NCBI RefSeq assembly: GCF_047238345.1
Contig: NZ_JBDFMQ010000001.1
Location: forward strand, 992,001 to 1,056,000
Origin: Shouchella sp047238345
GTDB taxonomy: Bacteria > Bacillota > Bacilli > Bacillales > Bacillaceae_D
DNA length: 64,000 bases
Direction: 5' to 3'
Under the pieces are notes generated by a model, which was not told the origin of the DNA, did not search any database, and saw nothing but the letters and a program-made list of their open reading frames with translations. Position numbers and translations under genes: made by a program. Below, one piece after another: positions 42,908 through 51,828 of this stretch. How positions within the stretch are numbered: the first letter of the stretch is position 1; the number at the start of each line of letters is the position of its first letter.

Positions 42908-44635
42908 ATGACCGAGCGAACATCAATAAAGAAACAGCTGCGAGCAGCTAGCGGTGAAGAATCATGCGACCTTTTACTAACAAACGCAACGATTATAGAT
43001 GTTTATACATGTTCCACGTACAAAAGTACGATTGCGATAACTGATGGAATAATTGTGGGTATTGGTGATTACAAAGAGGGAGACCAAACGATTGACTTAG
43101 AAGGGAAATGGATTTGCCCTGGCTTGGTCGATGGGCACGTACATATTGAATCTGCGATGGTTCGTCCAGAGGATTTAGCACAAGTTCTCCTTCCTAGAGG
43201 AGTAACGACAATTGTTGCAGATCCACATGAAATTGCAAACGTTGGTGGGGCTGATGCGGTTCGCTATATGATTGAAGCTGCGAAAGACATCCCGCTGGAT
43301 ATTAAAATGATGGCACCCTCAAGCGTTCCAGCAGCTTCATTTGAAGAAAATGGTGCTTCTCTTACAAGCAAGGACATAGAAGCTCTTTTTCAAGAAGGCG
43401 AGATGCATGGTTTAGGTGAAGTCATGGATTTTCCTGCGGTAGTCTCTGGTGATGATGACATGCTTGAAAAGATCGAGCTAGCGAAAAAGTACGGACAAAC
43501 CATTGACGGTCACGGTTCAGGCTTGGAAGAAAAAGCGCTTAATGCCTATAGAGTGGTAGGAATTGAGAATGATCATGAAGCCATTAAAGCGGAAGAAGCA
43601 TTAGAAAGGGTAAGGAAAGGTTTTTACGTTTTAATGCGAGAAGGCACGGCAACAAGAGATATGGAAGCGATTCTTCCAGTTGTAACTTCTCACAACAGCA
43701 GGCGGTTTGCCTTTGCTACAGACGATAAGCATTTAGATGACTTAGTAGAAGAGGGAAGTATTGATTTTCACATTCGCAAAGCCATTAGGCTTGGTATTGA
43801 TCCTTTACAAGCGATTCAACTGGGTAGCTTAAACGCTGCAGAATGTTTTCAGCTTCATACTAAAGGAGCCATCGCGCCTGGAAAAGAAGCAACCTTTTTA
43901 ATTTTGAGCGATCTGGACACATTTAAAGTCGAGGATGTATTTGTGAAAGGAAAAAAAGTAGCGGAACAAGGAAGGTTGCTTTCATCATTTCGTGCTTATG
44001 TTGATGTGCCGTCTCGTCTTCTAGAAAGTGTCCACATAAAGCCTTTTACAAAAGAGGATTTAAAGCTACCGTTAAAGAACAGCCAAAGCGCGACAATAAT
44101 TGAAGCTTCTTTGACGTCAATTGTAACGAAGAAAGGAACAGAGGCGGTTGAAACAGAAGATGGGTGCTTTAAGCCAAGCAGCAATCATTTAAAGCTTGTT
44201 GTAATGGAGCGTCATCATAAAAAAGGTCATATTGGTGTCGGGATATGTAAAGGAATTCCGATTAAACGAGGTGCAATTGTGTCAACAGTGGCACACGATT
44301 CGCACAATATTATCGCATGTGGTACAGATGATGAAAGCATTGAGTACGCGATTAAGCATATTGCTGAGTGTGGTGGTGGAATGGCCGTTGTCGATGGCCC
44401 TAACGTATTGGCGACGCTCCCCCTAACGATTGGCGGCTTAATGTCTGTACACTCGATCGATCAAGTGAAACGTCAATTAAATCAACTACAAAACGCACTA
44501 AAAGAACTTGGTTATGACGAACATGTGGATCCGTTTTTAACCCTCGCTTTTCTAGCGCTACCAGTGATCCCTTCTATTAAATTAACGTCAAAAGGACTAT
44601 TTGATGTTGAAGCATTTTCATTTATCGAGCAGTAA
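42908..44635 (+). CDS. ade: adenine deaminase
   Basis: The 575-aa enzyme deaminates adenine to hypoxanthine for purine salvage. Metal-binding motifs are CPGLVDGHVHIESAM (about residue 78), ADPHEIANVGG, IDGHGSGL and ATDDKHLDDL; the C-terminal adenine deaminase domain with ECGGGMAVVDG is complete. GGAGCCCGTTT precedes the ATG. Close to the purine operon and the YerA-like gene, it links adenine salvage with IMP/GMP supply. A strong terminator follows. Confidence 0.95.
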   Translation: MTERTSIKKQLRAASGEESCDLLLTNATIIDVYTCSTYKSTIAITDGIIVGIGDYKEGDQTIDLEGKWICPGLVDGHVHIESAMVRPEDLAQVLLPRGVTTIVADPHEIANVGGADAVRYMIEAAKDIPLDIKMMAPSSVPAASFEENGASLTSKDIEALFQEGEMHGLGEVMDFPAVVSGDDDMLEKIELAKKYGQTIDGHGSGLEEKALNAYRVVGIENDHEAIKAEEALERVRKGFYVLMREGTATRDMEAILPVVTSHNSRRFAFATDDKHLDDLVEEGSIDFHIRKAIRLGIDPLQAIQLGSLNAAECFQLHTKGAIAPGKEATFLILSDLDTFKVEDVFVKGKKVAEQGRLLSSFRAYVDVPSRLLESVHIKPFTKEDLKLPLKNSQSATIIEASLTSIVTKKGTEAVETEDGCFKPSSNHLKLVVMERHHKKGHIGVGICKGIPIKRGAIVSTVAHDSHNIIACGTDDESIEYAIKHIAECGGGMAVVDGPNVLATLPLTIGGLMSVHSIDQVKRQLNQLQNALKELGYDEHVDPFLTLAFLALPVIPSIKLTSKGLFDVEAFSFIEQ

Positions 44636-44639
44636 AAAA

Positions 44640-44686
44640 GAGAGCTGTGGCAAAATCTATCAAAGGATTTTACCACAGCTTTTTGC
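44640..44686. terminator. terminator after the adenine deaminase gene
   Basis: AGCTGTGGCAAAATC and GATTTTACCACAGCT form a long stem with one mismatch and T runs on both sides, so it may serve both convergent genes. From here to 44829 no gene is seen. Confidence 0.9.
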
Positions 44687-44829
44687 TTTACGGGTTCCTG
44701 TAAGTAGCACGACATTCGCAAGTCGCTCTGACTTTGCAGGTGGCATACTCTTTGTGCCTCGCTTCACGAGTCTAACTCTTAAAAATAATTAGTACAGGTG
44801 CTCGAACGTGTATCTCACTTTTGTAGCTT

Positions 44830-47232
44830 TTACTTCGGTATTAGCTGAAGATGGTCGCTTATAGGTTGATACTGTTCTGGTTGAAGAGAGGTAATGTGAT
44901 AGTCACCATTGACCCAAGCCTCTCGCTGGCTATGGTAAGTGTCGCTAAAAACATGACCCGATTGTCCTGGCCCCACAAGGTGATGCGTATTTTTAAGGTC
45001 GGATAAATCCATCACGCCACGCCAACCAGCGCCATTTGTGACGATTCCCGTTTCTGTTTGATAACTGGCGGCTTTTACAGTAATACGACTTCCGTCAGCA
45101 GGCAATGGAGAGCCATTAAACAAATAGTTCAACGGTGTAATCGCTGCAAGAGGATGATTGAAAACAACTTGGTGAAACGCCCCCCATTTCCAATCGTTGG
45201 GATTTTCTCCTTGTAACTCGGTTGCCCGAGCAACCGCTTGTTGAAAACTAGTAGAAACGAGTACTTCAAAGCCACCTGCTTTTTCAATCCAAGGACCGGT
45301 TTTCCCCTCATCTGCATCCCGCAGCATCTCATCAACAATATTGGCTCTCCCTTCAAACAAGTCATAAATTTCTTTAGGAAGTGCTTCTTTAAACAGTTGT
45401 GATGAGATCTCATCCATCCATAAATGAAACAATAATGGACCAGGTTCATCCCGCAAGTCCTCGTATTGCCAGTCTTGTAGCATCGTCAGTGCTTGTTCTT
45501 CAATATCCGACTGTTCACGATCACGTAGTGCACGTGTAAGAATCGGCACAAACTCTTCTGCCTGTAAATTGACCACGTCCATTTGTAAGTTCATCATGTC
45601 TTCGGCAGTGTGATCCGATGCTGCATAGAGAACATCGATGATGCGCTGATGACGATAAGGTTGTGCCCAAGTGTGTGTAATATGGTAAGGGTATTCATCA
45701 TCAACGATTTGATTATTCGCAGTTGAAATGATCCCTGAATCTGGATTTATAATTGTAGGTAGCTCATCCCAAGGAATGTAGCCTTCCCATTGATAAGCTG
45801 GATCCCAACCAGGGACAGGAAGCAGAGCGTCATCCTCTTCTGGGCGAATGGGAATTAATCCATTAGCGCGATATGCAATCGTGCCATCTTGGCTTGCAAA
45901 CACAAAATTTTGCGCTGGTGCTTGAAAAGACGTTAACGCTTCAGAAAAGGAATCCCAGTCATCTGCGCGGTTAAAGTCTAGCACAGCTTGGAGCTCTGTT
46001 GTGGCTTCATGAGCTGTCCAGCGCATAGAAAGGGCATATTCAGCTTGTTCATCAAAGGACGCATATTCTGATAAAAGAGGACCGTTTCTCGTTAGCGTAA
46101 TCTCATGTTCATAAGGCTCTTGGTCTGCAACAAGAATTTCTTCTGTAAGCACTTCAGCTTCGTACCACTCATCATCGTATAAAAAGGTTGATGGATCTTC
46201 AGGGTGACGCTGCTCAAAATAAAGCTGTTGAACATCAGGCCCTACGTTTGTTACGCCCCAAGCAATTTCTTCATTTGATCCTAAAATGATCCCGGGAACC
46301 CCTGCAAAAATGACCCCTGTTACGTTGACAGTAGGGGAAGTTAAATGGGTTTCATACCATATACTTGGTGTAGCTAGCCCGAGATGAGGATCATCAGCAA
46401 GCAATGGTTCACCTGATGCTGTCCGCTCTCCTGAAAGAACCCAGTTATTGCTACCGGCGAAGGGATGTGGCAAATAGTCAGCAGTCTTTGAGAAAGCGCT
46501 TTTAATATCGACTGGAATGTTTTGAGCTAATTCTAAAATAACGGGACCATCTTCTGGATAAACAGGCATTAAATCAAGAGCTTCTTCTTCTGTAACGTGT
46601 TGAGCAAGCCAGTGACGAAACGCTTGGCCCTGCCAATTTCCATTTAAATCATAGGCCATGTATTTTCCAATCGTCAATGAATCTAAAGGCTCCCATGGTG
46701 TTGGTTCATAGCCGGCAAGCCGAAATTCAATCGGCAGCTCTCCATTTTCAATGGCTTGTGCCATAAAGGCATTAACACCTTCCGCATACGCTTCTAAGTA
46801 TCCGTACGTTTCTTCGTCATAAGCGGCTTCGGATGCTTCAGCGGCACGACGTAATCCAAATGTTCGAAAAAAACGATCTTGGTCCAGCATGCCTTCACCA
46901 ATTACTTCAGCTAGTTGACCTGAAGCTTGTCGCCGACTTAAGTCCATTTGAAATAAACGATCCTGGGCTGTCACAAACCCTTGTGCAAAATAAAGATCTA
47001 CATCATTTTCTGCTTCAATATGAGGAACACCTTGCTCATCTCGGTAAACGGACACTTCATCAGCTAACCCTTCAACCTCTAACTCCCCACGAACTTGTGG
47101 CATTGGCTTTTGAATTTGTAGGTAAGCCCAAATGCCAATACTTATTATTAAAAGGATGAAGATGCCGAATGAAATAAAAAGAATTTTTTTCCACGGAACA
47201 CGTTTTTTCTGTTTTAATTTAGCTGTTTCCAT
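44830..47232 (-). CDS. penicillin acylase family protein
   Basis: The 800-aa N-terminal-nucleophile amidohydrolase has a signal or anchor helix at about 15-37 after a Lys-rich N-terminus. The predicted self-cleavage site and nucleophile is Ser261 in FAGSNNWVLSG, giving alpha and beta chains. Downstream are DPHLGLATPSIWYE and RADDWDSFSEAL. Relatives hydrolyse beta-lactam side chains or acyl-homoserine lactones; the natural substrate is unclear. AGGAGG-like GAGGATTAT precedes the start. A cre-like site is upstream, so catabolite control is likely. Confidence 0.9.
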   Translation of the reverse strand: METAKLKQKKRVPWKKILFISFGIFILLIISIGIWAYLQIQKPMPQVRGELEVEGLADEVSVYRDEQGVPHIEAENDVDLYFAQGFVTAQDRLFQMDLSRRQASGQLAEVIGEGMLDQDRFFRTFGLRRAAEASEAAYDEETYGYLEAYAEGVNAFMAQAIENGELPIEFRLAGYEPTPWEPLDSLTIGKYMAYDLNGNWQGQAFRHWLAQHVTEEEALDLMPVYPEDGPVILELAQNIPVDIKSAFSKTADYLPHPFAGSNNWVLSGERTASGEPLLADDPHLGLATPSIWYETHLTSPTVNVTGVIFAGVPGIILGSNEEIAWGVTNVGPDVQQLYFEQRHPEDPSTFLYDDEWYEAEVLTEEILVADQEPYEHEITLTRNGPLLSEYASFDEQAEYALSMRWTAHEATTELQAVLDFNRADDWDSFSEALTSFQAPAQNFVFASQDGTIAYRANGLIPIRPEEDDALLPVPGWDPAYQWEGYIPWDELPTIINPDSGIISTANNQIVDDEYPYHITHTWAQPYRHQRIIDVLYAASDHTAEDMMNLQMDVVNLQAEEFVPILTRALRDREQSDIEEQALTMLQDWQYEDLRDEPGPLLFHLWMDEISSQLFKEALPKEIYDLFEGRANIVDEMLRDADEGKTGPWIEKAGGFEVLVSTSFQQAVARATELQGENPNDWKWGAFHQVVFNHPLAAITPLNYLFNGSPLPADGSRITVKAASYQTETGIVTNGAGWRGVMDLSDLKNTHHLVGPGQSGHVFSDTYHSQREAWVNGDYHITSLQPEQYQPISDHLQLIPK

Positions 47233-47250
47233 ATAATCCTCCCCTTCAAA

Positions 47251-47280
47251 AAGAAAACGCTTTCGAATTTAGTATTCGAA
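47251..47280. promoter_or_regulatory. cre-like site and overlapping dyad
   Basis: AGAAAACGCTTTCGA (from 47252) fits the CcpA-binding cre consensus at most positions, with the central AACGCTTTC. It overlaps the dyad TTCGAA-N7-TTCGAA (47262-47280). It lies 20 nt upstream of the penicillin acylase gene and in front of the divergent aldose epimerase gene. Confidence 0.6.
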
Positions 47281-47370
47281 AAGGATAAACATTCTCCTGC
47301 AAATCAATTGCGTTTTTTATACACTCATGCATACTAAAGATACGATATGCTTGAAAAGGAAGGGATACGC

Positions 47371-48234
47371 ATGATTATTATTGAAAATGACCATCTTCAA
47401 GTAGAACTAACGAATATTGGTGCAGAGGTTCAAAAAGTGACTGATACACATACAGGGAAAAATAAGATGTGGAGTGGGGATCCAGAATACTGGGGAAGGA
47501 TTTCACCAGTATTATTTCCGATTGTTGGCGCTTTAAAGGGAGGAACGTATCGATATGAAAACCACACGTATACACTTCCCCGACATGGATTTCTTAGAGA
47601 TCAAATGTTTGTGACCAACCATTTAGAAAAATCAAAGGTTCGCTTTCATTTTGAATCTTCCGGTCAGTTTAAAGATGTGTATCCATTCGAATTTACGATC
47701 TATGTGAACTATGAAATAGTTGAGCGAACGTTACATGTGACATGGGAAGTACAAAATAATACAGACGGATCCATGTATTTTTCCATCGGTGGACATCGTG
47801 GCTTCGCTCTACCTATGATAGAAGGAAGAAAAACGGCTGATCACGTCATTAAGTTCCAGTCAAACCAGCAGCTAAAGCAATATCAGTTAGTGGACAATCT
47901 GTTAGAAGAAGTGAAGGACCAAGCGATTTCCTCAACTTTTTCGCTTTCGCCTGAACGGTTTAAACAGGATGCCCTTGTATATAAACATGTTGATAAAGTC
48001 TCAGTTATTATTGATCAGTCGACTATGATAGAACTAGATGTACAAGATGCGCCATACGTTGGGGTTTGGTCTCCTTATAAAGAAGGTGAGGACGAGCTAG
48101 CTTTTATCTGTATTGAACCTTGGTACGGGTTAGCAGATACAACCGATGCGAGCGGTTCATTAGAAGAGAAAAAAGGAATTCAAAAACTTGCTGTAGGTGA
48201 ACATTTTACAGGCGGTTACACAATAAAGTTCTGA
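47371..48234 (+). CDS. aldose 1-epimerase family protein (LacX-like)
   Basis: The 287-aa galactose-mutarotase-like beta-sandwich protein has LPRHGFLRDQMF (the catalytic His region, about residue 70), SIGGHRGFALP (second His, about 150) and CIEPWYGLADTTDA near the C-terminus. Members interconvert anomers of sugars or sugar phosphates; the exact sugar is unknown. ATG 47371 follows AGGAAGGGATACGC. It lies alone, divergent from penicillin acylase across a cre-like site. Confidence 0.85.
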   Translation: MIIIENDHLQVELTNIGAEVQKVTDTHTGKNKMWSGDPEYWGRISPVLFPIVGALKGGTYRYENHTYTLPRHGFLRDQMFVTNHLEKSKVRFHFESSGQFKDVYPFEFTIYVNYEIVERTLHVTWEVQNNTDGSMYFSIGGHRGFALPMIEGRKTADHVIKFQSNQQLKQYQLVDNLLEEVKDQAISSTFSLSPERFKQDALVYKHVDKVSVIIDQSTMIELDVQDAPYVGVWSPYKEGEDELAFICIEPWYGLADTTDASGSLEEKKGIQKLAVGEHFTGGYTIKF

Positions 48235-48306
48235 AAATTGTAACAGGTATTGCGAGGATTGGAGCTTCTCTTATTGAATAGTATAGAGACGAGAGGAGCT
48301 GGTTGG

Positions 48307-48471
48307 ATGATTTACTACGAAATTGAGTGCATCACGTGTAAACAGCTTTACAAAGCGGCAGAAGGAACTGCTTTATACAGATGGTATAAGGAACACCCGA
48401 ATGAGAGAACAATGTGTCCCGATTGTTCACAAAAAATCGAAAAAGAAGCACAGAAACAGTTTCTAGGATGA
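48307..48471 (+). CDS. small zinc-ribbon protein (possibly DUF2197/YlaI-like)
   Basis: The 54-aa protein has CITC near residue 8 and CPDC near residue 37, spaced as a zinc ribbon, and a charged tail. It resembles small YlaI-type Bacillus proteins, though the match is weak. GAGAGGAG 9 nt before ATG 48307 decides the start. A strong terminator follows, and it may be co-transcribed with the epimerase gene. Confidence 0.65.
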   Translation: MIYYEIECITCKQLYKAAEGTALYRWYKEHPNERTMCPDCSQKIEKEAQKQFLG

Positions 48472-48485
48472 AGAGATTTTGTAGC

Positions 48486-48533
48486 GGGTTAGGTCAAGGT
48501 GCAACAGTGTTGACTTTGACCTAATCCATTTTT
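48486..48533. terminator. terminator between convergent genes
   Basis: GGGTTAGGTCAA and TTGACCTAATCC form the stem, followed on the plus strand by ATTTTTTA. It ends the zinc-ribbon gene's transcript. Confidence 0.85.
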
Positions 48534-49438
48534 TATTCGCTTTGTTTAGTCAATTCATTCGCTTTTCCAGCTTTCATAACCATTCCTGCTAACGGTTTAG
48601 GGAACCATTCTTGAATGGTTTGGGCTAATCCAATTAATGAATCAAGCTCAACGCCAGTTTTAATGCCCATTTCTTCAAACATATGAACCATATCTTCCGT
48701 ACAGACGTTTCCGACAGCAAGTGGCGCGTAAGGGCATCCACCTAAGCCAGCGATAGAAGCATCAAAATGCCGTACGCCGGACTCATAACCGGCTAACGTG
48801 TTGGCTAATGCTAGTCCTCTTGTATTATGAAAGTGAAGGCCGAGTTCCAAATCTTTGCCAAACTCAGTAAATAATGCAGAGACCCGCTCTTTTACTAGAG
48901 ATGGGTGAGCCATTCCAGTTGTGTCTCCTAAAACAATTTTTGATGCCCCAGCTTGTAAAAAAGCATCAACCATCCTCATGACCTCTAATTCTGAAACGGA
49001 TCCACTAAATGGACAACCAAACGAAGTTGCTAAGATTGCTGAAACAGGTTTAATCGATTGTGCTTCTCGTACACTAGGAAGTAAGTCGGCTAATCCATCT
49101 TGAACAGAGCGTTTTGCGTTTTTTAAGTTAAAAGCGTCACTAACCGCCATTGATAGGTGTAAATGCGTAATCGATGTCTGCATGGCGCGATCAACACCTC
49201 GACGATTAAGCGCGAGGCCAGCTACCTCAATTGTAGTTGGACGCTTCCAGTGGATTAAAATATCTTCAGCGTCGGCCATGGCGGGAACAAGTTTTGGATG
49301 CACGAAAGAAACCGCTTCCAATTTTGTCAATCCAGCTTCAACAAAACCTTCTAACATCTGAATCTTCTGCTCTGTTGAAATGTCTGTTTTTTCGTTTTGC
49401 AACCCGTCTCGTGCACCAACTTCGACAATATGTATCAA
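48533..49438 (-). CDS. hydroxymethylglutaryl-CoA lyase
   Basis: The 301-aa TIM-barrel lyase splits HMG-CoA to acetyl-CoA and acetoacetate in leucine breakdown. Metal-site motifs are VEVGARDGLQNE at the N-terminus and GLHFHNTRGLALAN (about 205); the catalytic Cys is in GLGGCPYAPLA (about 240). It is an isolated gene: no other leucine-catabolism enzymes adjoin it. TTG 49438 is chosen because AAGGAGCT lies 9 nt upstream; an ATG at 49459 has no binding site and contains that site within its codons. Confidence 0.9.
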   Translation of the reverse strand: MIHIVEVGARDGLQNEKTDISTEQKIQMLEGFVEAGLTKLEAVSFVHPKLVPAMADAEDILIHWKRPTTIEVAGLALNRRGVDRAMQTSITHLHLSMAVSDAFNLKNAKRSVQDGLADLLPSVREAQSIKPVSAILATSFGCPFSGSVSELEVMRMVDAFLQAGASKIVLGDTTGMAHPSLVKERVSALFTEFGKDLELGLHFHNTRGLALANTLAGYESGVRHFDASIAGLGGCPYAPLAVGNVCTEDMVHMFEEMGIKTGVELDSLIGLAQTIQEWFPKPLAGMVMKAGKANELTKQSE

Positions 49439-49517
49439 AGCAATCAGCTCCTTATTCATTTTTAAGTGACGCTACAGACGGAAAACACCCGCCTGCAGCG
49501 AAACCTTGTGTAAATAC

Positions 49518-49811
49518 TTACGCTTGCAAAGATAAGTAGCGAAAAAAAGTAACAGCTGCTATAAGCGCAACACCTATTAAATAAATAATCGCTAAACGAC
49601 GTTCTCGCGCATCAGCTGTTTTTAACGTGTGCAGAATGAGTAAAGCCGCGAGCACCATATTTAAGACAGACACGATAAAGAAAGGGAAGATGCTTTGGTA
49701 CAAATTCTGAGAAGCAATCCCTACGAGGTTAACGAGAGCGACAACGATAAATAACCACATATAAACCATAATAATTAAAGAAGGTCTTTCTTTCTTTTGT
49801 TTCTTAGTCAT
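49518..49811 (-). CDS. small membrane protein of unknown function
   Basis: The 97-aa protein has a lysine-rich start (TKKQKKERPSL) and three hydrophobic helices (about 12-32, 38-60 and 75-92). ATG 49811 follows AAAGGAGAATTTTC. It precedes the HMG-CoA lyase gene on the same strand by about 80 nt and could share its transcript. No family is recognised. Confidence 0.55.
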   Translation of the reverse strand: MTKKQKKERPSLIIMVYMWLFIVVALVNLVGIASQNLYQSIFPFFIVSVLNMVLAALLILHTLKTADARERRLAIIYLIGVALIAAVTFFRYLSLQA

Positions 49812-50238
49812 GAAAATTCTCCTTTGTTTCATATGTTTCAAATAATTTACTAAACGCCACTTTTCAAACCGGTCATACAATTAGTAAAACGTACACCTAT
49901 TTCAAAAGCGATTCCGCTTTCGCGAAACCCTATTAAATAGAAAACAGATAAAGGATAACGCAAGACCTAGAGCGAAAATATAGTGAAAGCGAGTGCGAAT
50001 ACTTGGCTCTTACTTATGACTCAAGTGTAGCATATGCTCCCCCATTAATGCCTACTTTTATTACACAAATAAGTAGCGGGGCGGGGAAGAAGATGTTTAG
50101 TTATACACTAACTGAGTGTTGACTTGGTTTTCAATTTGATTTCTTTTAATGTTTGCACTTGAATGAATTTTATAATAAGTCGCAGTAGTCATTTTAACGA
50201 ATGATAACAGCGATATTATTTGTAACATCCTTCTTATT
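49812..50238. other. gene-poor spacer
   Basis: Both strands were read; no frame with a ribosome binding site and coding character was seen. The right end adjoins the MITE-like repeat. AT-rich stretches could hold promoters for the minus-strand membrane gene, but none is convincing. Confidence 0.5.
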
Positions 50239-50392
50239 AAATGGCGACGACTCCCGCGGGAACAGCACGCGTCCGAAGGCAATGGAGCGTTTTTTTGCGG
50301 AAATGGCTGAGGCCGTGCCCGGGGAAAGCGTTCGCCATTTTAAATAGATTTTACGTCATTTTCGCATCTAATTCGAATGATGAAATTGATTC
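50239..50392. repeat. GC-rich palindromic repeat, member of the dispersed MITE-like family
   Basis: AAATGGCGA (50239-50247) and TCGCCATTT (50332-50340) bound a GC-rich, self-complementary core: CTCCCGCGGGAACAGCACG on one side, CCGTGCCCGGGGAAAGCG on the other. About 40 bp to the right lies ATGAAATTGATTCA, one base different from the terminal repeat of the 5.8-kb element, at the same distance from GGCGAACGC. The core resembles an intergenic palindrome I recall as common in Bacillaceae genomes. Confidence 0.65.
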
Positions 50393-50497
50393 ACTTGAAG
50401 CCATTAGGAATCCTTACAAAATCTTAATCTTTTTTTAAAATGAACAACACGTTTGCCTCATATACTAAAAGTAGAAAAAGTAAGGGAGGGTTAAACA

Positions 50498-50629
50498 ATG
50501 GAAGAAAAAATGCAAAATGAAACAGGCGAAAACTTAGTCGTTGGTGCATTATGGGCTTTGCTCATTAGTTTGCCAATATGGATGGGGGTTGCTTACTTCA
50601 GTTACAAGCTTTTTCTTTCGTTAGGATAA
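50498..50629 (+). CDS. 43-residue single-pass membrane protein
   Basis: The small protein has an acidic N-terminus (MEEKMQNETGENLVV) and one hydrophobic segment (about 17-40). AAGGGAGGG 7 nt before ATG 50498 is a strong binding site, which supports translation. Size and topology resemble small regulatory or accessory membrane subunits, but no family is recognised. It is followed by a long hairpin and the Fur-controlled permease operon. Confidence 0.6.
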   Translation: MEEKMQNETGENLVVGALWALLISLPIWMGVAYFSYKLFLSLG

Positions 50630-50675
50630 TGGACGACTTTGCTACTTGGGAAAAATCTAACTTTATCATACCGTA

Positions 50676-50722
50676 AAGGGTAAACAAAAACGAGATTCCT
50701 TGTTTTTTGTTTACCCTTTTCT
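50676..50722. terminator. long hairpin ahead of the siderophore permease operon
   Basis: AAAGGGTAAACAAAAA and TTTTTTGTTTACCCTTTT are inverted repeats with a loop of about 13 nt and T-rich tail. It probably ends the tiny membrane-protein gene; its right arm contains the -35 region of the next promoter. Confidence 0.75.
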
Positions 50723-50749
50723 CATAATGTTGTATGATAATGATTATCA
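50710..50749 (+). promoter_or_regulatory. Fur-box promoter of the siderophore permease operon
   Basis: TTTACC (50710-50715) and TATGAT (50733-50738) are 17 bp apart. TGATAATGATTATCA (50735-50749) is a perfect 7-1-7 Fur box overlapping the -10, so iron-loaded Fur should shut the operon. Confidence 0.9.
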
Positions 50750-50784
50750 ATAGTATTATGCAAGTGGAAAAGGAAAATGACTTT

Positions 50785-51828
50785 ATGGGGAGACAATCAG
50801 CGGCAACAACTTTAGAGAAAGCAAAAGTACGATCAAAGCCAGTTTACGCTTTTTTAGTGCTAGGTATTGGTCTTGTTGTTCTAACTGCTGCACTGATTCT
50901 ATCCGTTTCTTTTGGGGCTGCTCAAATCGAGATTGGGACAATTTGGTCAGCGATTACAGAGTTTGATCCAACGATAACAGAACACCAGATTATTCATGAT
51001 ATTCGAATCCCAAGAGCGCTAGGCGCTGCAATTGTTGGCAGTTTTTTAGCAGTCGCTGGTGCAATTATGCAGGGGATGACGCGAAACCCGCTAGGTGAAC
51101 CGTCTATAATGGGGGTCATGGATGGAGCTGCCCTCGCCATTGCGATTACATTTGCTTTTAGCGCGAGTGTGTCTGGAACTGGATTAATGACAGCGGCTTT
51201 TATTGGAGCTGGTGTAGGAGCTTCCTTTGTTTTTTTAATTGGTTCCTTTGCAAGAGGCGGTTTAACTCCTGCAAAACTTGCTTTAGCTGGCGTTACAGTT
51301 GGCGCATTTTTAAGTGCGATCTCTTCAGGTATAGCGATCCATTTTAATGTGGCGCAAGATATTAGCTTTTGGTTCGCAGGTGGATTAGCTGGTATGTCAT
51401 GGACGAACATTCAAATGATTCTTCCTGTGGCAGTAGGTGGTTTGTTATTAGCTTTTATCCTTTCGAGATCTGTTACCGTTTTAAGTCTAGGTGAAGACGT
51501 TGCCAAAGGATTAGGACAGCGCATACTTTTAATAAAAATTTTAGGCATTATCGTTGTGCTCTTGTTAACAGGGGCTGGTGTAGCGGTGGCAGGTGCGATC
51601 GGTTTTGTCGGCTTAGTGATTCCGCATATAACAAGAGGACTTGTTGGAGTCGACTATCGATATATTATCCCTTGCTCAGCAGTACTTGGCGCATTACTTT
51701 TAGTTTTAGCAGATTTAGCTGCTAGACTCGTAAATGCACCATTTGAAACGCCTGTAGGTGCAATGACAGCATTAATTGGTGTACCATTCTTCCTTTATCT
51801 CGCTCGACGTGATGGGAGGAAGCTATAA
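50785..51828 (+). CDS. FecCD-family iron-siderophore ABC permease, first subunit
   Basis: The 347-aa permease has about nine or ten membrane helices and the BtuC/FecCD signatures RIPRALGAAIVGSFLAVAGAIMQGMTRNPLGEPSIMG and VAGAIGFVGLVIPHITRGLVG. It resembles the YfiZ/FhuB type. It forms a heterodimer with the next gene's product and imports ferric siderophore. ATG 50785 is used, with AAAAGGAAAA upstream; the earlier ATG codons lie within the Fur box region. No binding protein gene is in the cluster. Confidence 0.9.
   Translation: MGRQSAATTLEKAKVRSKPVYAFLVLGIGLVVLTAALILSVSFGAAQIEIGTIWSAITEFDPTITEHQIIHDIRIPRALGAAIVGSFLAVAGAIMQGMTRNPLGEPSIMGVMDGAALAIAITFAFSASVSGTGLMTAAFIGAGVGASFVFLIGSFARGGLTPAKLALAGVTVGAFLSAISSGIAIHFNVAQDISFWFAGGLAGMSWTNIQMILPVAVGGLLLAFILSRSVTVLSLGEDVAKGLGQRILLIKILGIIVVLLLTGAGVAVAGAIGFVGLVIPHITRGLVGVDYRYIIPCSAVLGALLLVLADLAARLVNAPFETPVGAMTALIGVPFFLYLARRDGRKL

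Noticed and set aside
44687..44829. Possible gene between adenine deaminase and penicillin acylase
   Set aside because: No frame with a binding site; the longest reading runs through the terminator hairpin.
50994..51410. Minus-strand open frame of 138 codons
   Set aside because: Antisense to the first FecCD permease; Ala/Pro/Ile-rich translation mirrors the permease codons.
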